Source: Streptomyces sp. f51
GTDB taxonomy: Bacteria; Actinomycetota; Actinomycetes; Streptomycetales; Streptomycetaceae
Length of the DNA: 64,000 nucleotides
NCBI RefSeq assembly: GCF_037940415.1
Contig: NZ_CP149798.1
Coordinates: forward strand, 1,608,501 to 1,672,500
Direction: 5' to 3'
This document shows positions 33,996 to 40,958 of the stretch, piece by piece. The notes under the pieces are model-generated. The model did not search any database, was not told the DNA's origin, and saw only the letters and a list, made by a program, of their open reading frames with translations. The translations under genes and the position numbers were made by a program. Numbering within the stretch: position 1 is the first letter of the stretch; each line of letters starts with the position of its first letter.

Positions 33996-34020
33996 GACGG
34001 TCATGACCGTCATGACGGTC
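33996..34020. repeat. Two overlapping 16-bp palindromes after gltD
   Basis: GACGGTCATGACCGTC (33996-34011) and GACCGTCATGACGGTC (34005-34020) are both perfect palindromes and share 7 bp. They lie 50 bp after the gltD stop, in the gap before the convergent DUF397 gene. They could be a terminator or a protein-binding site. Confidence 0.75.
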
Positions 34021-34095
34021 CAGGGGAGCCCGCGGCGCGGTAAGTGATCAACTCGGAATCAAATTAAGGAAAGTGCGCACAACAAAACAAGTCGT

Positions 34096-34374
34096 TCAGG
34101 AGAGAAGGAAGTCCGCCTCCCCTGCCTTCGCGCCCTCGATGAAAGCGGTCATCTCGCCGGGCGTGTAGATGAGAGCGGGGCCGTCCGGGTCGGCGGACTG
34201 GCGCACGGCGATGCGGCCGTCGGCGAGTTTCATCGCCTCCAGGCAGTTGCCGCCGTTGCCGCCGCTCCACGGTTTGTGCCAGCCCTCGCTGCCGAGTTCG
34301 CGGGCGGGCATTCCGTTGTAGATGCGCACGTTGCCTATGTGCGGGTTAATGCGTTCCGGCGTGACGCGTTCCAT
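34096..34374 (-). CDS. DUF397 small regulatory protein
   Basis: A 92-residue protein with the DUF397 core: WHKPWSGGNGGNCLEAMKLADG, VAVRQS-like IAVRQSADPDGPALIY, then the aromatic TPGEMTAFIEGAK. Such proteins are partners of WhiJ-type XRE regulators in Streptomyces. Its ATG starts directly after the TGA of the regulator gene (TGAATG), so translation is coupled. Family knowledge suggests that it antagonises or tunes the regulator. The DNA downstream (34041-34095) is unusually AT-rich. Confidence 0.9.
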   Translation of the reverse strand: MERVTPERINPHIGNVRIYNGMPARELGSEGWHKPWSGGNGGNCLEAMKLADGRIAVRQSADPDGPALIYTPGEMTAFIEGAKAGEADFLLS

Positions 34375-35235
34375 TCACAGCTCCTTGCGGAGATCCCGGA
34401 GGATCTCCTTCGTGCGATGTGCCGTGGCGGCTTGGGCCGCCATGCGGTCCATGACCTCCAGGTGGGTCGCCACCTCGGAACGCGCGTCCAGGTAGACGGC
34501 GCCGGTCAGGTACTCGCTGTAGACCATGTCCGGGAGTTCCGGCATGGCGAATCGGAACAGCACGAAGGGCCCGTACGTGCCGGGGTGCGGGCCCGAGGAG
34601 AACGGGATCACCTGCAACGTCACATGGGGCAGCCTCGTGGCCTGAAGCAACTTGTCGATCTGGGCACGCATCACCTCGGGGCCGCCGATGGTGCGGCGCA
34701 GCACCGTCTCGTCCATCACGGCCCAGATCCGGGGCGCGTCCTCACGCGTGAGCAGGTCCTGGCGCTGCATGCGCAGCGCCACATGGCGCTCGATGTCCTC
34801 GGGCCGGGTCTGCCCGATGGCGCCCGCCATCAGGACACCGCGTGCGTAGTCCTCGGTCTGCAACAGGCCCGGGATGAAGTGCGGTTCGTACGAGCGCAGC
34901 AGGGAGGCGGCGCCCTCCAGGCTGACGTGCATGGAGAACCAGTCGGGCAGGATGTCGTGGAACCGCTGCCACCAGCCGGGCTTGTTGGCGTCCTCCGCGA
35001 GCAGGACGAAGGCCTCGGCCTCTTGGTCCCCGACGCCGTAGGACTTCAACAGGAGCTGGAGATAGGGGATCTTGAGGGAGACCTCGGCCATCTCCATCCG
35101 GCGGACCGTCGCGGGGGCGACACGCAGGATCCGCGCGGCCTCCTCGCGCTTGAGACCCGCGCGTTCCCGCAGGTCCAGCAGTCGCCGTCCGAGAACGACC
35201 TGGCCGACCGTCGGCGCGGACCGCGGTTCGCTCAC
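34375..35235 (-). CDS. XRE-family regulator with DUF5753 domain (WhiJ-like)
   Basis: A 286-residue regulator. The N-terminal helix-turn-helix is VLGRRLLDLRERAGLKREEA and ILRVAPATVRRMEMAEV. The remaining 200 residues are the DUF5753 domain (FIPGLLQTEDYARGVL, LLQATRLPHVTLQVIPF and YGPFVLFRFA). The GTG at 35235 follows GGAGG by 6 bp. It is the first gene of a two-gene operon with DUF397 and is divergent from a HATPase gene. This trio matches the WhiJ/AbaA-type developmental loci that occur in many copies in Streptomyces. The inverted repeat at 35372-35392 is a candidate operator. Confidence 0.93.
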   Translation of the reverse strand: MSEPRSAPTVGQVVLGRRLLDLRERAGLKREEAARILRVAPATVRRMEMAEVSLKIPYLQLLLKSYGVGDQEAEAFVLLAEDANKPGWWQRFHDILPDWFSMHVSLEGAASLLRSYEPHFIPGLLQTEDYARGVLMAGAIGQTRPEDIERHVALRMQRQDLLTREDAPRIWAVMDETVLRRTIGGPEVMRAQIDKLLQATRLPHVTLQVIPFSSGPHPGTYGPFVLFRFAMPELPDMVYSEYLTGAVYLDARSEVATHLEVMDRMAAQAATAHRTKEILRDLRKEL

Positions 35236-35371
35236 GTCCCACCTCCACTGAGTCCGGGCAGCCCGTTCGGCGCCGTCCGGGTTCTTCCTCGTCCGCCTCG
35301 ACGATCCCAACTGGCGCCGCTCGGCTTGCTGTTGCCAGCAGTGTGCCACGCGCCCCCACAGCGTCACACGG

Positions 35372-35392
35372 CACTCTGCATTTTTCAGAGTG
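35372..35392. promoter_or_regulatory. Inverted repeat in the divergent WhiJ-like promoter region
   Basis: CACTCTG (35372-35378) and CAGAGTG (35386-35392) are perfect complements separated by 7 AT-rich bp. The repeat ends 4 bp before the -35 box of the HATPase gene. It is well placed as an operator for the XRE regulator. Confidence 0.6.
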
Positions 35393-35396
35393 AGTC

Positions 35397-35425
35397 TTGC
35401 CAAGTGTTCGCGGCGACGCGATAGT
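35397..35425 (+). promoter_or_regulatory. Promoter of the HATPase gene
   Basis: TTGCCA (35397-35402), a 17-bp spacer, and GATAGT (35420-35425). The GTG start codon lies 7 bp after the -10 box, so the mRNA should be leaderless. Confidence 0.65.
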
Positions 35426-35432
35426 GGCAAGC

Positions 35433-36353
35433 GTGATTCCGTCCGCGCCGTTAGGAACAGACGCCGCCGGAGACCGGTTCGGTCTCCGTGCCGCCATGGG
35501 GCAGCACCCCGGTGCCGTCGCCGAGCGCCGGTTCCGCTTCGAACTGGCCGCACACCCGGGCTCCGTGGCTCAGGCGAGACGCCTGACCCGGTCCCGCCTG
35601 TCCGGCTGGGCGGTGTGCGAGGACACGTGCGACACGGCGGCCCTCGTGGTCTCCGAACTGGTCACCAACGCGATCGTGCACGCCGCCGGGCAGCGTGTCG
35701 TGTGCGAACTGCACGACGCGGGGGACCGGTTGCGCATAGCCGTGGGTGACGAGGGGTGCGCTCCGGGCGAGCCGCACCCCTCTCCGCAACGGCCCGACGA
35801 GGAGCACGGGAGGGGATTGCTTCTCGTCGCGGCAGTGTCCAGGGCCTGGGGGGCCCAGGACACCGGGCCCGGTCTGCTGGTGTGGGCGGAGATCGCACGC
35901 ACGGCAGACCGGGCCGAAAACACGGCCGGCACCGTCGAGGAGACCCGGCTCGCACCGGGCGCCCCCGAGGACCGGAGCGAGCGGCACGAGCCGGGCCACC
36001 GGCACGACCCGCATGGCCTTCATGGCCTTCACGGACTGGACGCACCCGAAGCCGAGTTGAGAGCCCGGGTCGTCTCGATGCCGGCCGGCCGGCCCGCCGA
36101 GGCCCCGCGTGAACCGGGCTCGCCCGCCGCGGACACCGCCCCGCGGGCCGACCTCGGCTGGAGCGCGAAGAAGCCCCCGAACGACGGTCGGGGCACGGGG
36201 GCGGAGGGATCCTGGGGGGCGGGAACCGTGGGGAACCCCCAGTCGCTCTCCGCCCCGGGCGGCCGCGAGGCCAGGGATCCACGCCGCCGGGAACTGGGGC
36301 CGCACCGCTGGGAACAGAGTCGGGACCACCATCGGGATCGGGAGAGGCTGTGA
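35433..36353 (+). CDS. HATPase-domain anti-sigma-type kinase (RsbW/AbaA-like)
   Basis: A 306-residue protein. Residues 30-165 form a GHKL ATPase: ARRLTRSRLSGW, the N-box CDTAALVVSELVTNAIVHA, the G1 box VGDEGCAP and the G2 box HGRGLLLVAAVS. The remaining 140 residues are a disordered, charged tail with a small GLHGLHGLDAPEAE repeat. Such proteins bind or phosphorylate anti-sigma antagonists and sit in WhiJ-like loci. GTG at 35433 is chosen from the leaderless promoter. The next gene overlaps by GTGA. Confidence 0.88.
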   Translation: MIPSAPLGTDAAGDRFGLRAAMGQHPGAVAERRFRFELAAHPGSVAQARRLTRSRLSGWAVCEDTCDTAALVVSELVTNAIVHAAGQRVVCELHDAGDRLRIAVGDEGCAPGEPHPSPQRPDEEHGRGLLLVAAVSRAWGAQDTGPGLLVWAEIARTADRAENTAGTVEETRLAPGAPEDRSERHEPGHRHDPHGLHGLHGLDAPEAELRARVVSMPAGRPAEAPREPGSPAADTAPRADLGWSAKKPPNDGRGTGAEGSWGAGTVGNPQSLSAPGGREARDPRRRELGPHRWEQSRDHHRDRERL

Positions 36354-36796
36354 GTCGTACGTCTGCGGCGGGGCCTGCGGCACAGGTCCTGAGCCTGGAC
36401 ACGCTGGTCCGCGTGAACCGCGGACGGCGACGGTCCGGGCCGCCGAGGCGTCTGCCCGTACCCGAGGGCATGAACGTCCCGCTGGGCTGCGACGCCGTGT
36501 CGGTGCCCGCCCGCTTCGGACCGCAGCTGCTGTCGCGGCTGCCTCGCGTGGGCTGCGTGTACGCCGACCCGGCGCACTGGTGGTGGATCGTTCCCTCCGA
36601 CTCCGATGTCGCCCTGGAGTGGCCGGCGCCCGCCCATTACGCAACGGGCGCCGTCGTGCCGGACTCACCCCGGATTCCCGGGCTCATCCACAAACCGGAT
36701 GGCATGCTTCCGTACACCCCGCCGATCCCCCTGTATCTGGCCCTGTGCCAGGTCACGGGCACCACACCCGCCTGGTCGCGTCCGATCAGCACATGA
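36350..36796 (+). CDS. Conserved hypothetical protein
   Basis: A 148-residue protein with no family name I can assign. It starts with a basic stretch (VNRGRRRSGPPRRLPVPEG), then a core GCDAVSVPARFGPQLLSRLP, a Trp-rich part ADPAHWWWIVPSDSD, and a Pro-rich end MLPYTPPIPLYLALCQV. The core loosely resembles the N-terminal part of bifunctional primase-polymerase proteins, but catalytic acids are not evident. Its GTG overlaps the stop of the HATPase gene (GTGA), so it belongs to that operon. It is probably an accessory protein of the WhiJ-like locus. Confidence 0.8.
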   Translation: MSRTSAAGPAAQVLSLDTLVRVNRGRRRSGPPRRLPVPEGMNVPLGCDAVSVPARFGPQLLSRLPRVGCVYADPAHWWWIVPSDSDVALEWPAPAHYATGAVVPDSPRIPGLIHKPDGMLPYTPPIPLYLALCQVTGTTPAWSRPIST

Positions 36797-36836
36797 GGCC
36801 GGGCGCGACCGAGACGCCCCGCCGGCTGCCCGGCCC

Positions 36837-37010
36837 TCACTCGACTCCGTCGACACCGCCCACGACGACCAGGAACGCGTCGGAGGCGAGATCCATGACG
36901 ACCTCCGCCGCCTGGCCCTCCTGACGGCGCGCCTGCGCGAACTCCTCCGCGGGCCACGACCCGCGTGGTCCGCCCGCGGGAAAACGCTCCAGCACCATTC
37001 GCCCGTTCAC
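36837..37010 (-). CDS. Small hypothetical protein (57 residues)
   Basis: A short frame with an excellent ribosome site: GGAGG 6 bp before the GTG at 37010. The product opens VNGRMVLERFPAGGPRG, continues with a charged helix WPAEEFAQARRQEG and ends in a hydrophobic stretch VVMDLASDAFLVVV. The amino-acid content is not that of a shadow frame, and the balanced helix-strand pattern looks selected. It is convergent with the gene above and lies 110 bp after the FUSC gene stop. The function is unknown. Confidence 0.6.
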   Translation of the reverse strand: MNGRMVLERFPAGGPRGSWPAEEFAQARRQEGQAAEVVMDLASDAFLVVVGGVDGVE

Positions 37011-37120
37011 CCTTGACCTCCAAGTAGCACTGCTGTGGAGAGTTAAACGCCTGCCATGGGGTGAACGGCTCTGGCAGTGACGGTACTGAGACGAAGTCGA
37101 CACCGTGCATCGGAACGGGG

Positions 37121-38995
37121 TCAGCGGAGCGGAGCCAGGATCCTTCGCCGTTCGGCCAGTTCACCGAGGAGTTCGGTGATCCGCTCGCTGTGGACGGGCG
37201 TGAGCCGGCCGGTGTCGTCGAGCTGCACGGCGCACGCCGTGGTCGTGTCGACGAGCCGTTCCAGGGTGGCGGCGACCGCGGCCGTCCCCTCGGAGTGCCG
37301 TGCCAGCGCGGGGAGTTCGGCCGCGGCCAGGTCGATGGCCGCGCGGGCCTCGGCGAGCGCCCGGTAGGCCTCCCGGCGCAGGACCCAGCGGCCCGCACGG
37401 TCACGGGCCGTACCGTCGTTCAGCACATGGGCGAGATAGACGTCCGCGGCCTCGCCGGCCCGGGTGAGCCGCGCCCGCACGGTCCCGCCGCGCTGTCCGA
37501 GTGTCGGCAGATGCCCGACCAGCAGCACGATCGCGCAGGCCAGCAGTGTCTCCACGATCCGGTTCCAGGAGGCCTGCTGCTCGCCGCCGACCATCACGAG
37601 GGCGAGGACGAGGACCGTGACGACGGCGGTCTGCGCGGCGAAGTGCCGGGTGGCGACCGGGATCAGGGCACCGCTGACCGCGACCAGGGCGACGAAGCCA
37701 CCCGGCCCCGGCAGCAGCGGCGCGAGCCCCGCGAAGGAGATCGCGCCCAGGACGGTTCCCGCCGCCCGGCACAGCACGCGCGAGGCGAGCGGTCCCAGAT
37801 CGGGCTTGACGAGGAAGACGGCGGTCGCGGGGAGCCAGTACCAGTGCGGGTGGCCGCCGTACCAGCGCGCGTGGTGCAGGACCTGGGCCACGGCGACGCT
37901 CGCGCCGAAGCACAGGGCGACCCGGATGCCGTACTCGCGCCCGGCGGAACCGAGCGCGGTGCGCACCAGCGAGGCAGCGGTTCGCCTCCTGTCGTGCAGG
38001 GCGTTCCCGAAGCCGCGGTCGAAGGTCTCGGCGGCGTGCAGCAGGGCGTCGTGGAGGGCGCGCAGCGCGGGCACGACGGGTGTGCTCCCGAGCGGTCCTG
38101 ACCGGCCGCCGGGGACGGCGGGCGCGGGCAGGGGACCGGTGGGCGCGCCGGTGCGGACGGCGTCCGCGAGCCGCGCAGGCCCCTCCGCGGCCCGTTCGGG
38201 CACCGCTTCGCCGGCCCAGGCGAGGGCGGTCGCGGCCTCGGCGAGCGGCAGGGCGGCGGCGTACTGGGCGTGCAGCCGCCGTTCGGCCGCCGAGCTCGCG
38301 TAGCGCCGCAGCCGGGGCCCGGTGAGCGCGTCCTGTGCCTGGTCGAGGGCGGCGGTCAGTGCGACGCGCCGCCGGCTCGCGTCGGGTCCGCCCACGGCGA
38401 GGAGCAGCCGGGCGACGGCGTCGTACACACCGGCGACGGCGTCGCGCTCGCCGTCGAAGCGGTAGTCGCCGGTGTTCACCGCGGTCGTGGGCAGCGCAAG
38501 CCGCAGGACGAGGAGCCAGCCGGCCCCTCCGAGGAAGAACAGTGCGCGTACCCATCCCGGTTCGGGCAGCGGCATCCCGGCCCCGATGGCCGAGGTGACC
38601 AGCAGCTGGGTCCCGGCCCCGGAGGCCACGGGTCCCACGGCGCTGACGGCTCCGGCGAGGAGTCCGAGGCCGGTGAAGAGGAGGGTGAGGGTCACGGCGC
38701 CGGTGTGTTGTCCGGCGTACGAGCCGATGAGCAGACCGGCGGCTCCGGCGAGGGCCGGTACCCCGAGCCGTTCGACGGCGACGCGCCGGCTGCCCGGCCT
38801 GTCGTTGATCCCCGCCAGCATGGCGCCGAGCGCGGCGATCACTCCGAGGGAGGTACGGCCGCTCAGCACGGCCACGAGCAGCAGCGGCCCGGCGGCCAGC
38901 GCGCCGCGCAGGACCGCGTTCCAGGGGACCGGTCCGCGCTGGGCGCGCAGGGCATGGGCGAGCCAGGGCGGTACGGCGAGGGGGGTGGGACGCAC
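37121..38995 (-). CDS. FUSC-family aromatic acid exporter-like membrane protein
   Basis: A 624-residue protein with two sets of about five to six membrane helices, a duplicated layout typical of FUSC/YccS proteins. The first set begins AVLRGALAAGPLLLVAVLSG; the second has HPHWYWLPATAVFLVKPDLG and the motif ASRVLCRAAGTVLGA. Each set is followed by a soluble helical domain. Relatives export aromatic acids or act as inner-membrane efflux units. GTG at 38995 has AGGAG just upstream. There is no membrane-fusion partner, as expected for a Gram-positive. The 572-bp upstream region holds the permuted tRNA-like elements. Confidence 0.87.
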   Translation of the reverse strand: MRPTPLAVPPWLAHALRAQRGPVPWNAVLRGALAAGPLLLVAVLSGRTSLGVIAALGAMLAGINDRPGSRRVAVERLGVPALAGAAGLLIGSYAGQHTGAVTLTLLFTGLGLLAGAVSAVGPVASGAGTQLLVTSAIGAGMPLPEPGWVRALFFLGGAGWLLVLRLALPTTAVNTGDYRFDGERDAVAGVYDAVARLLLAVGGPDASRRRVALTAALDQAQDALTGPRLRRYASSAAERRLHAQYAAALPLAEAATALAWAGEAVPERAAEGPARLADAVRTGAPTGPLPAPAVPGGRSGPLGSTPVVPALRALHDALLHAAETFDRGFGNALHDRRRTAASLVRTALGSAGREYGIRVALCFGASVAVAQVLHHARWYGGHPHWYWLPATAVFLVKPDLGPLASRVLCRAAGTVLGAISFAGLAPLLPGPGGFVALVAVSGALIPVATRHFAAQTAVVTVLVLALVMVGGEQQASWNRIVETLLACAIVLLVGHLPTLGQRGGTVRARLTRAGEAADVYLAHVLNDGTARDRAGRWVLRREAYRALAEARAAIDLAAAELPALARHSEGTAAVAATLERLVDTTTACAVQLDDTGRLTPVHSERITELLGELAERRRILAPLR

Positions 38996-39239
38996 GGGGC
39001 TCCTGTCGGGCGAGGGCGGGTGCCTTCGGGCGACGTCGGCCGGGCTCGTGTCGTGACCAGGGTAGTGGTCGTTGCCCGTGGACCACGAACGCGGGGATTT
39101 CCACGATGTGACATTTCACGGGCCGGGTGCTTCGGGAGGGAGGAGAGGAGCGGGTCCGAGGGCGTAGCCGGCCCCCGGACCCTGAGATGCCGCCATGTCG
39201 CACGCCGGCACGCTTGAGAACCCAGGTCAGTCGTTATGT

Positions 39240-39308
39240 CGCCGCGTCCTGCCTTTGGACCACCACGCATCGAGCTGCGCGGACTGGACTTGAACCAGCA
39301 TCTCGGCG
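39240..39308 (-). tRNA. Permuted tRNA-like element 2 (3' half before 5' half)
   Basis: Read on the minus strand from 39308. CGCCG is the anticodon-stem 3' side and AGAT the variable loop. The T-arm is GCTGG-TTCAAGT-CCAGT, then acceptor CCGCGCA and discriminator G (39275). After a 5-nt spacer (CTCGA) come acceptor TGCGTGG (39263-39269), TG, the D-arm GTCC-AAAGGCA-GGAC, G, and CGGCG. The acceptor halves pair 7/7 with one G-T, the anticodon halves 5/5, D-stem 4/4 and T-stem 5/5 with one G-T. Conserved tRNA bases (U8, A14, GG, A21, TTC, A58) are in place. No CCA follows the discriminator. No U33-type anticodon loop can be read, so function is uncertain. Confidence 0.5.
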
Positions 39309-39382
39309 TACTGGGGCCTGGGCCCGTTCGATCCGGCGATCGGCGGCGAATACTGAGTCTGGAGCAATAGTCTGAGATTGAT

Positions 39383-39487
39383 CACGGTCTGCCTCTGCCG
39401 GTTGGGCTACCGCGGCGCGTGAACACTTCGTCGTCCGGAGTGTTCTGTGGTGCCGCGGGGAGGACTCGAACCTCCACTGGAACCGTG
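39383..39487 (-). tRNA. Permuted tRNA-like element 1 (3' half with CCA before 5' half)
   Basis: Read on the minus strand from 39487. CACGGTT is the anticodon-stem 3' side and CCAGT the variable loop. The T-arm is GGAGG-TTCGAGT-CCTCC, then acceptor CCGCGGC, A and an encoded CCA (39448-39450). A spacer of about 30 nt follows, with a GAACACT/AGTGTTC hairpin. The 5' half is acceptor GCCGCGG (39410-39416), TA, a D-arm GCC...GGC with AACCGGCA in the loop, A, and GACCGTG. The acceptor pairs 7/7 without wobble, and GACCGTG with CACGGTT 7/7 with one G-T. A normal-order tRNA cannot be folded from either half with its outer neighbour. The anticodon cannot be assigned. Confidence 0.5.
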
Positions 39488-39567
39488 CATTCACGACAAG
39501 CCTCAGGTTCAGCTTGCGCTCCTCGCGCACCCCGGCCGTCGTGCGTTGTGGCCGGGGAGTTCAGAGG

Positions 39568-40305
39568 CTACCCCTGTGCGAACAGGTAGCCGAAAACCGC
39601 GTCGCCGACGCGCTGGTCGACGACGTCCGTGCCGTTGGCCTCCTCGCGGGCGAACTTGACCGCCTGCTGCACCTTCTCGACCCGGTCGAGGAGTTCGTTC
39701 ACGCGCCGCGCGGGCAGGGCGCCGGAGAACTTGACGGTCGTCCAGTAGCCGACGGGGATGTCCTCGTAGTACACCTCGACCTGGGCCGGGTGCTTCTCGG
39801 TGGCCTCGGCCTTGACGTGGTTGCGGGGGACCTTCTTCGTACGGAGGGTGCGCACCGGCTCGGTCTTCCACGCGTCGGTGGACGGGTCCCGCACCCAGGA
39901 CTCCGAGGCGTCGAGGACGGGCAGCTTGCGTACGAAGGTGTTGAGATCGGTGAGCTGCTTCTCGAGGAAGAGCAGATAGGACACCGGCACGTCGGCGACG
40001 AGCACCCGCCCGTCCACCACCACATCGGCGCGTGCCGCGCAGTTGGCCCAGTCCTTGGTGGCGGTCACGTCGAACAGCCGGGTGAGGGTCGCCGCGGTGT
40101 CCCGCAGCACGTCCTCGGCCTGCACCTGGACCCGGGTCGACTCGGGCGGAAGCTGCTCGCCCTCCTCGTCCTTCGGCTGGTAGGTCCGCGAGATGCCCGC
40201 GAGCAACGCGGGCTTCTGGAGACCGTGATGAGCAGCCGTCAGGTCCTGATGGGACTTGGACTTGATGCCCTTCTCCACTGCGATGATCTGATTGAGTTTC
40301 GCCAC
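39568..40305 (-). CDS. Conserved hypothetical protein (DUF7873-like)
   Basis: A 245-residue soluble protein of a family common in actinobacteria but with no known function. It starts VAKLNQIIAVEKGIKSKSHQ and has an alpha/beta layout: a helical part, a strand-rich middle (ADVVVDGRVLVADVPVSYLL) and a charged C-terminal part with VEVYYEDIPVGYWTTVKF. The GTG at 40305 lies 7 bp after TACGGT, a leaderless -10 box, so I chose that start. It is divergent from the RidA gene. The DUF number is from memory and could be wrong; there is no catalytic motif that I can point to. Confidence 0.8.
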   Translation of the reverse strand: MAKLNQIIAVEKGIKSKSHQDLTAAHHGLQKPALLAGISRTYQPKDEEGEQLPPESTRVQVQAEDVLRDTAATLTRLFDVTATKDWANCAARADVVVDGRVLVADVPVSYLLFLEKQLTDLNTFVRKLPVLDASESWVRDPSTDAWKTEPVRTLRTKKVPRNHVKAEATEKHPAQVEVYYEDIPVGYWTTVKFSGALPARRVNELLDRVEKVQQAVKFAREEANGTDVVDQRVGDAVFGYLFAQG

Positions 40306-40489
40306 GTCGGTGACCGTAGCAGCGGCGGTGGCGATCGTTCGAGGCATTATTCGCCGGGCGGCGACTGCCGCACGACCCTCGCCGACGCCCGGGTGCCCCG
40401 GGGGTAATCGGGATGCGCGGGTCGTGGCCGCGCGCGCATCATCGGGAGGTTGTCCATCACCTCGTCGGCGCCGTCCACAGGGAGCCCCC

Positions 40490-40894
40490 ATGGTCCAGCG
40501 TGTCACTGTTCCCACTCTCTTCACTCCGCCCGTCTACGCGCACGCGTCCGTCGTCGAGGCGGGGACGAAGCTGGCCTTCCTCGCCGGGTCCGTGCCCCTC
40601 GACGCCGACGGAGAGCTGGTCGGCCCCGGCGACCCCGTACGCCAGGCCGAGCAGGTACTGGCCAACCTCGACGAGCAGTTGCGGGCCGTGGGGAGCGACA
40701 TGGCCCATGTCGTGTCCACCGACGTGTATGTCGTCAGCTCTGAGACCGCGGTGCTGTCCGCGGTCTGGGACGTCGTCGAGGCGTCGGGGCTGAGCATCGG
40801 CCCGCACTCCTCGACCCTGCTCGGGGTGGCCTGTCTCGGCTACACCGGACAGCTCGTGGAGATCACGGCGACCGCCGTCGTCCCCGGCGCGTAG
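40490..40894 (+). CDS. RidA/YjgF-family protein
   Basis: A 134-residue protein of the Rid family, which forms trimers. It has the core FLAGSVPLDADGELVGPGD, QAEQVLANLDEQL and the closing GQLVEITATAVVPG with the conserved Glu. The arginine needed by classical RidA enzymes to hydrolyse reactive enamines is not visible at the expected place, so it probably belongs to another Rid subgroup with a different or unknown activity. GGGAG precedes the ATG at 40490 by 5 bp. It converges on the uracil-DNA glycosylase gene. Confidence 0.88.
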   Translation: MVQRVTVPTLFTPPVYAHASVVEAGTKLAFLAGSVPLDADGELVGPGDPVRQAEQVLANLDEQLRAVGSDMAHVVSTDVYVVSSETAVLSAVWDVVEASGLSIGPHSSTLLGVACLGYTGQLVEITATAVVPGA

Positions 40895-40958
40895 CCGGCG
40901 GTCGCCCCGACGCGTGGCCGGTGCCCCACCCGACGCGTGGCCGGCGCGTGGCCTGCGC

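Larger units (their letters stand above)
38996..39567. other. Long intergenic region with two permuted tRNA-like elements
   Basis: 572 bp with no convincing protein gene. A 98-residue minus-strand frame at 39234-39530 overlaps the tRNA-like parts and is their by-product. From 38996 to about 39180 I see only GC-rich spacer and the promoter side of the FUSC gene. From 39240 to 39487 lie two tRNA-like units, listed separately, plus a 7-bp hairpin (GAACACT/AGTGTTC) between the halves of the first. Confidence 0.7.

Noticed and set aside
39274..39416. Normal-order tRNA made from the 5' half at 39386-39416 and the 3' half at 39274-39299
   Set aside because: Acceptor pairing is only 5/7, there is no anticodon stem, and the length would be about 140 nt. 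The permuted pairing is complete.
39234..39530. 98-residue minus-strand protein
   Set aside because: It translates the tRNA-like halves and has the typical false pattern of frames over tRNA genes (AAVAQPAEA).
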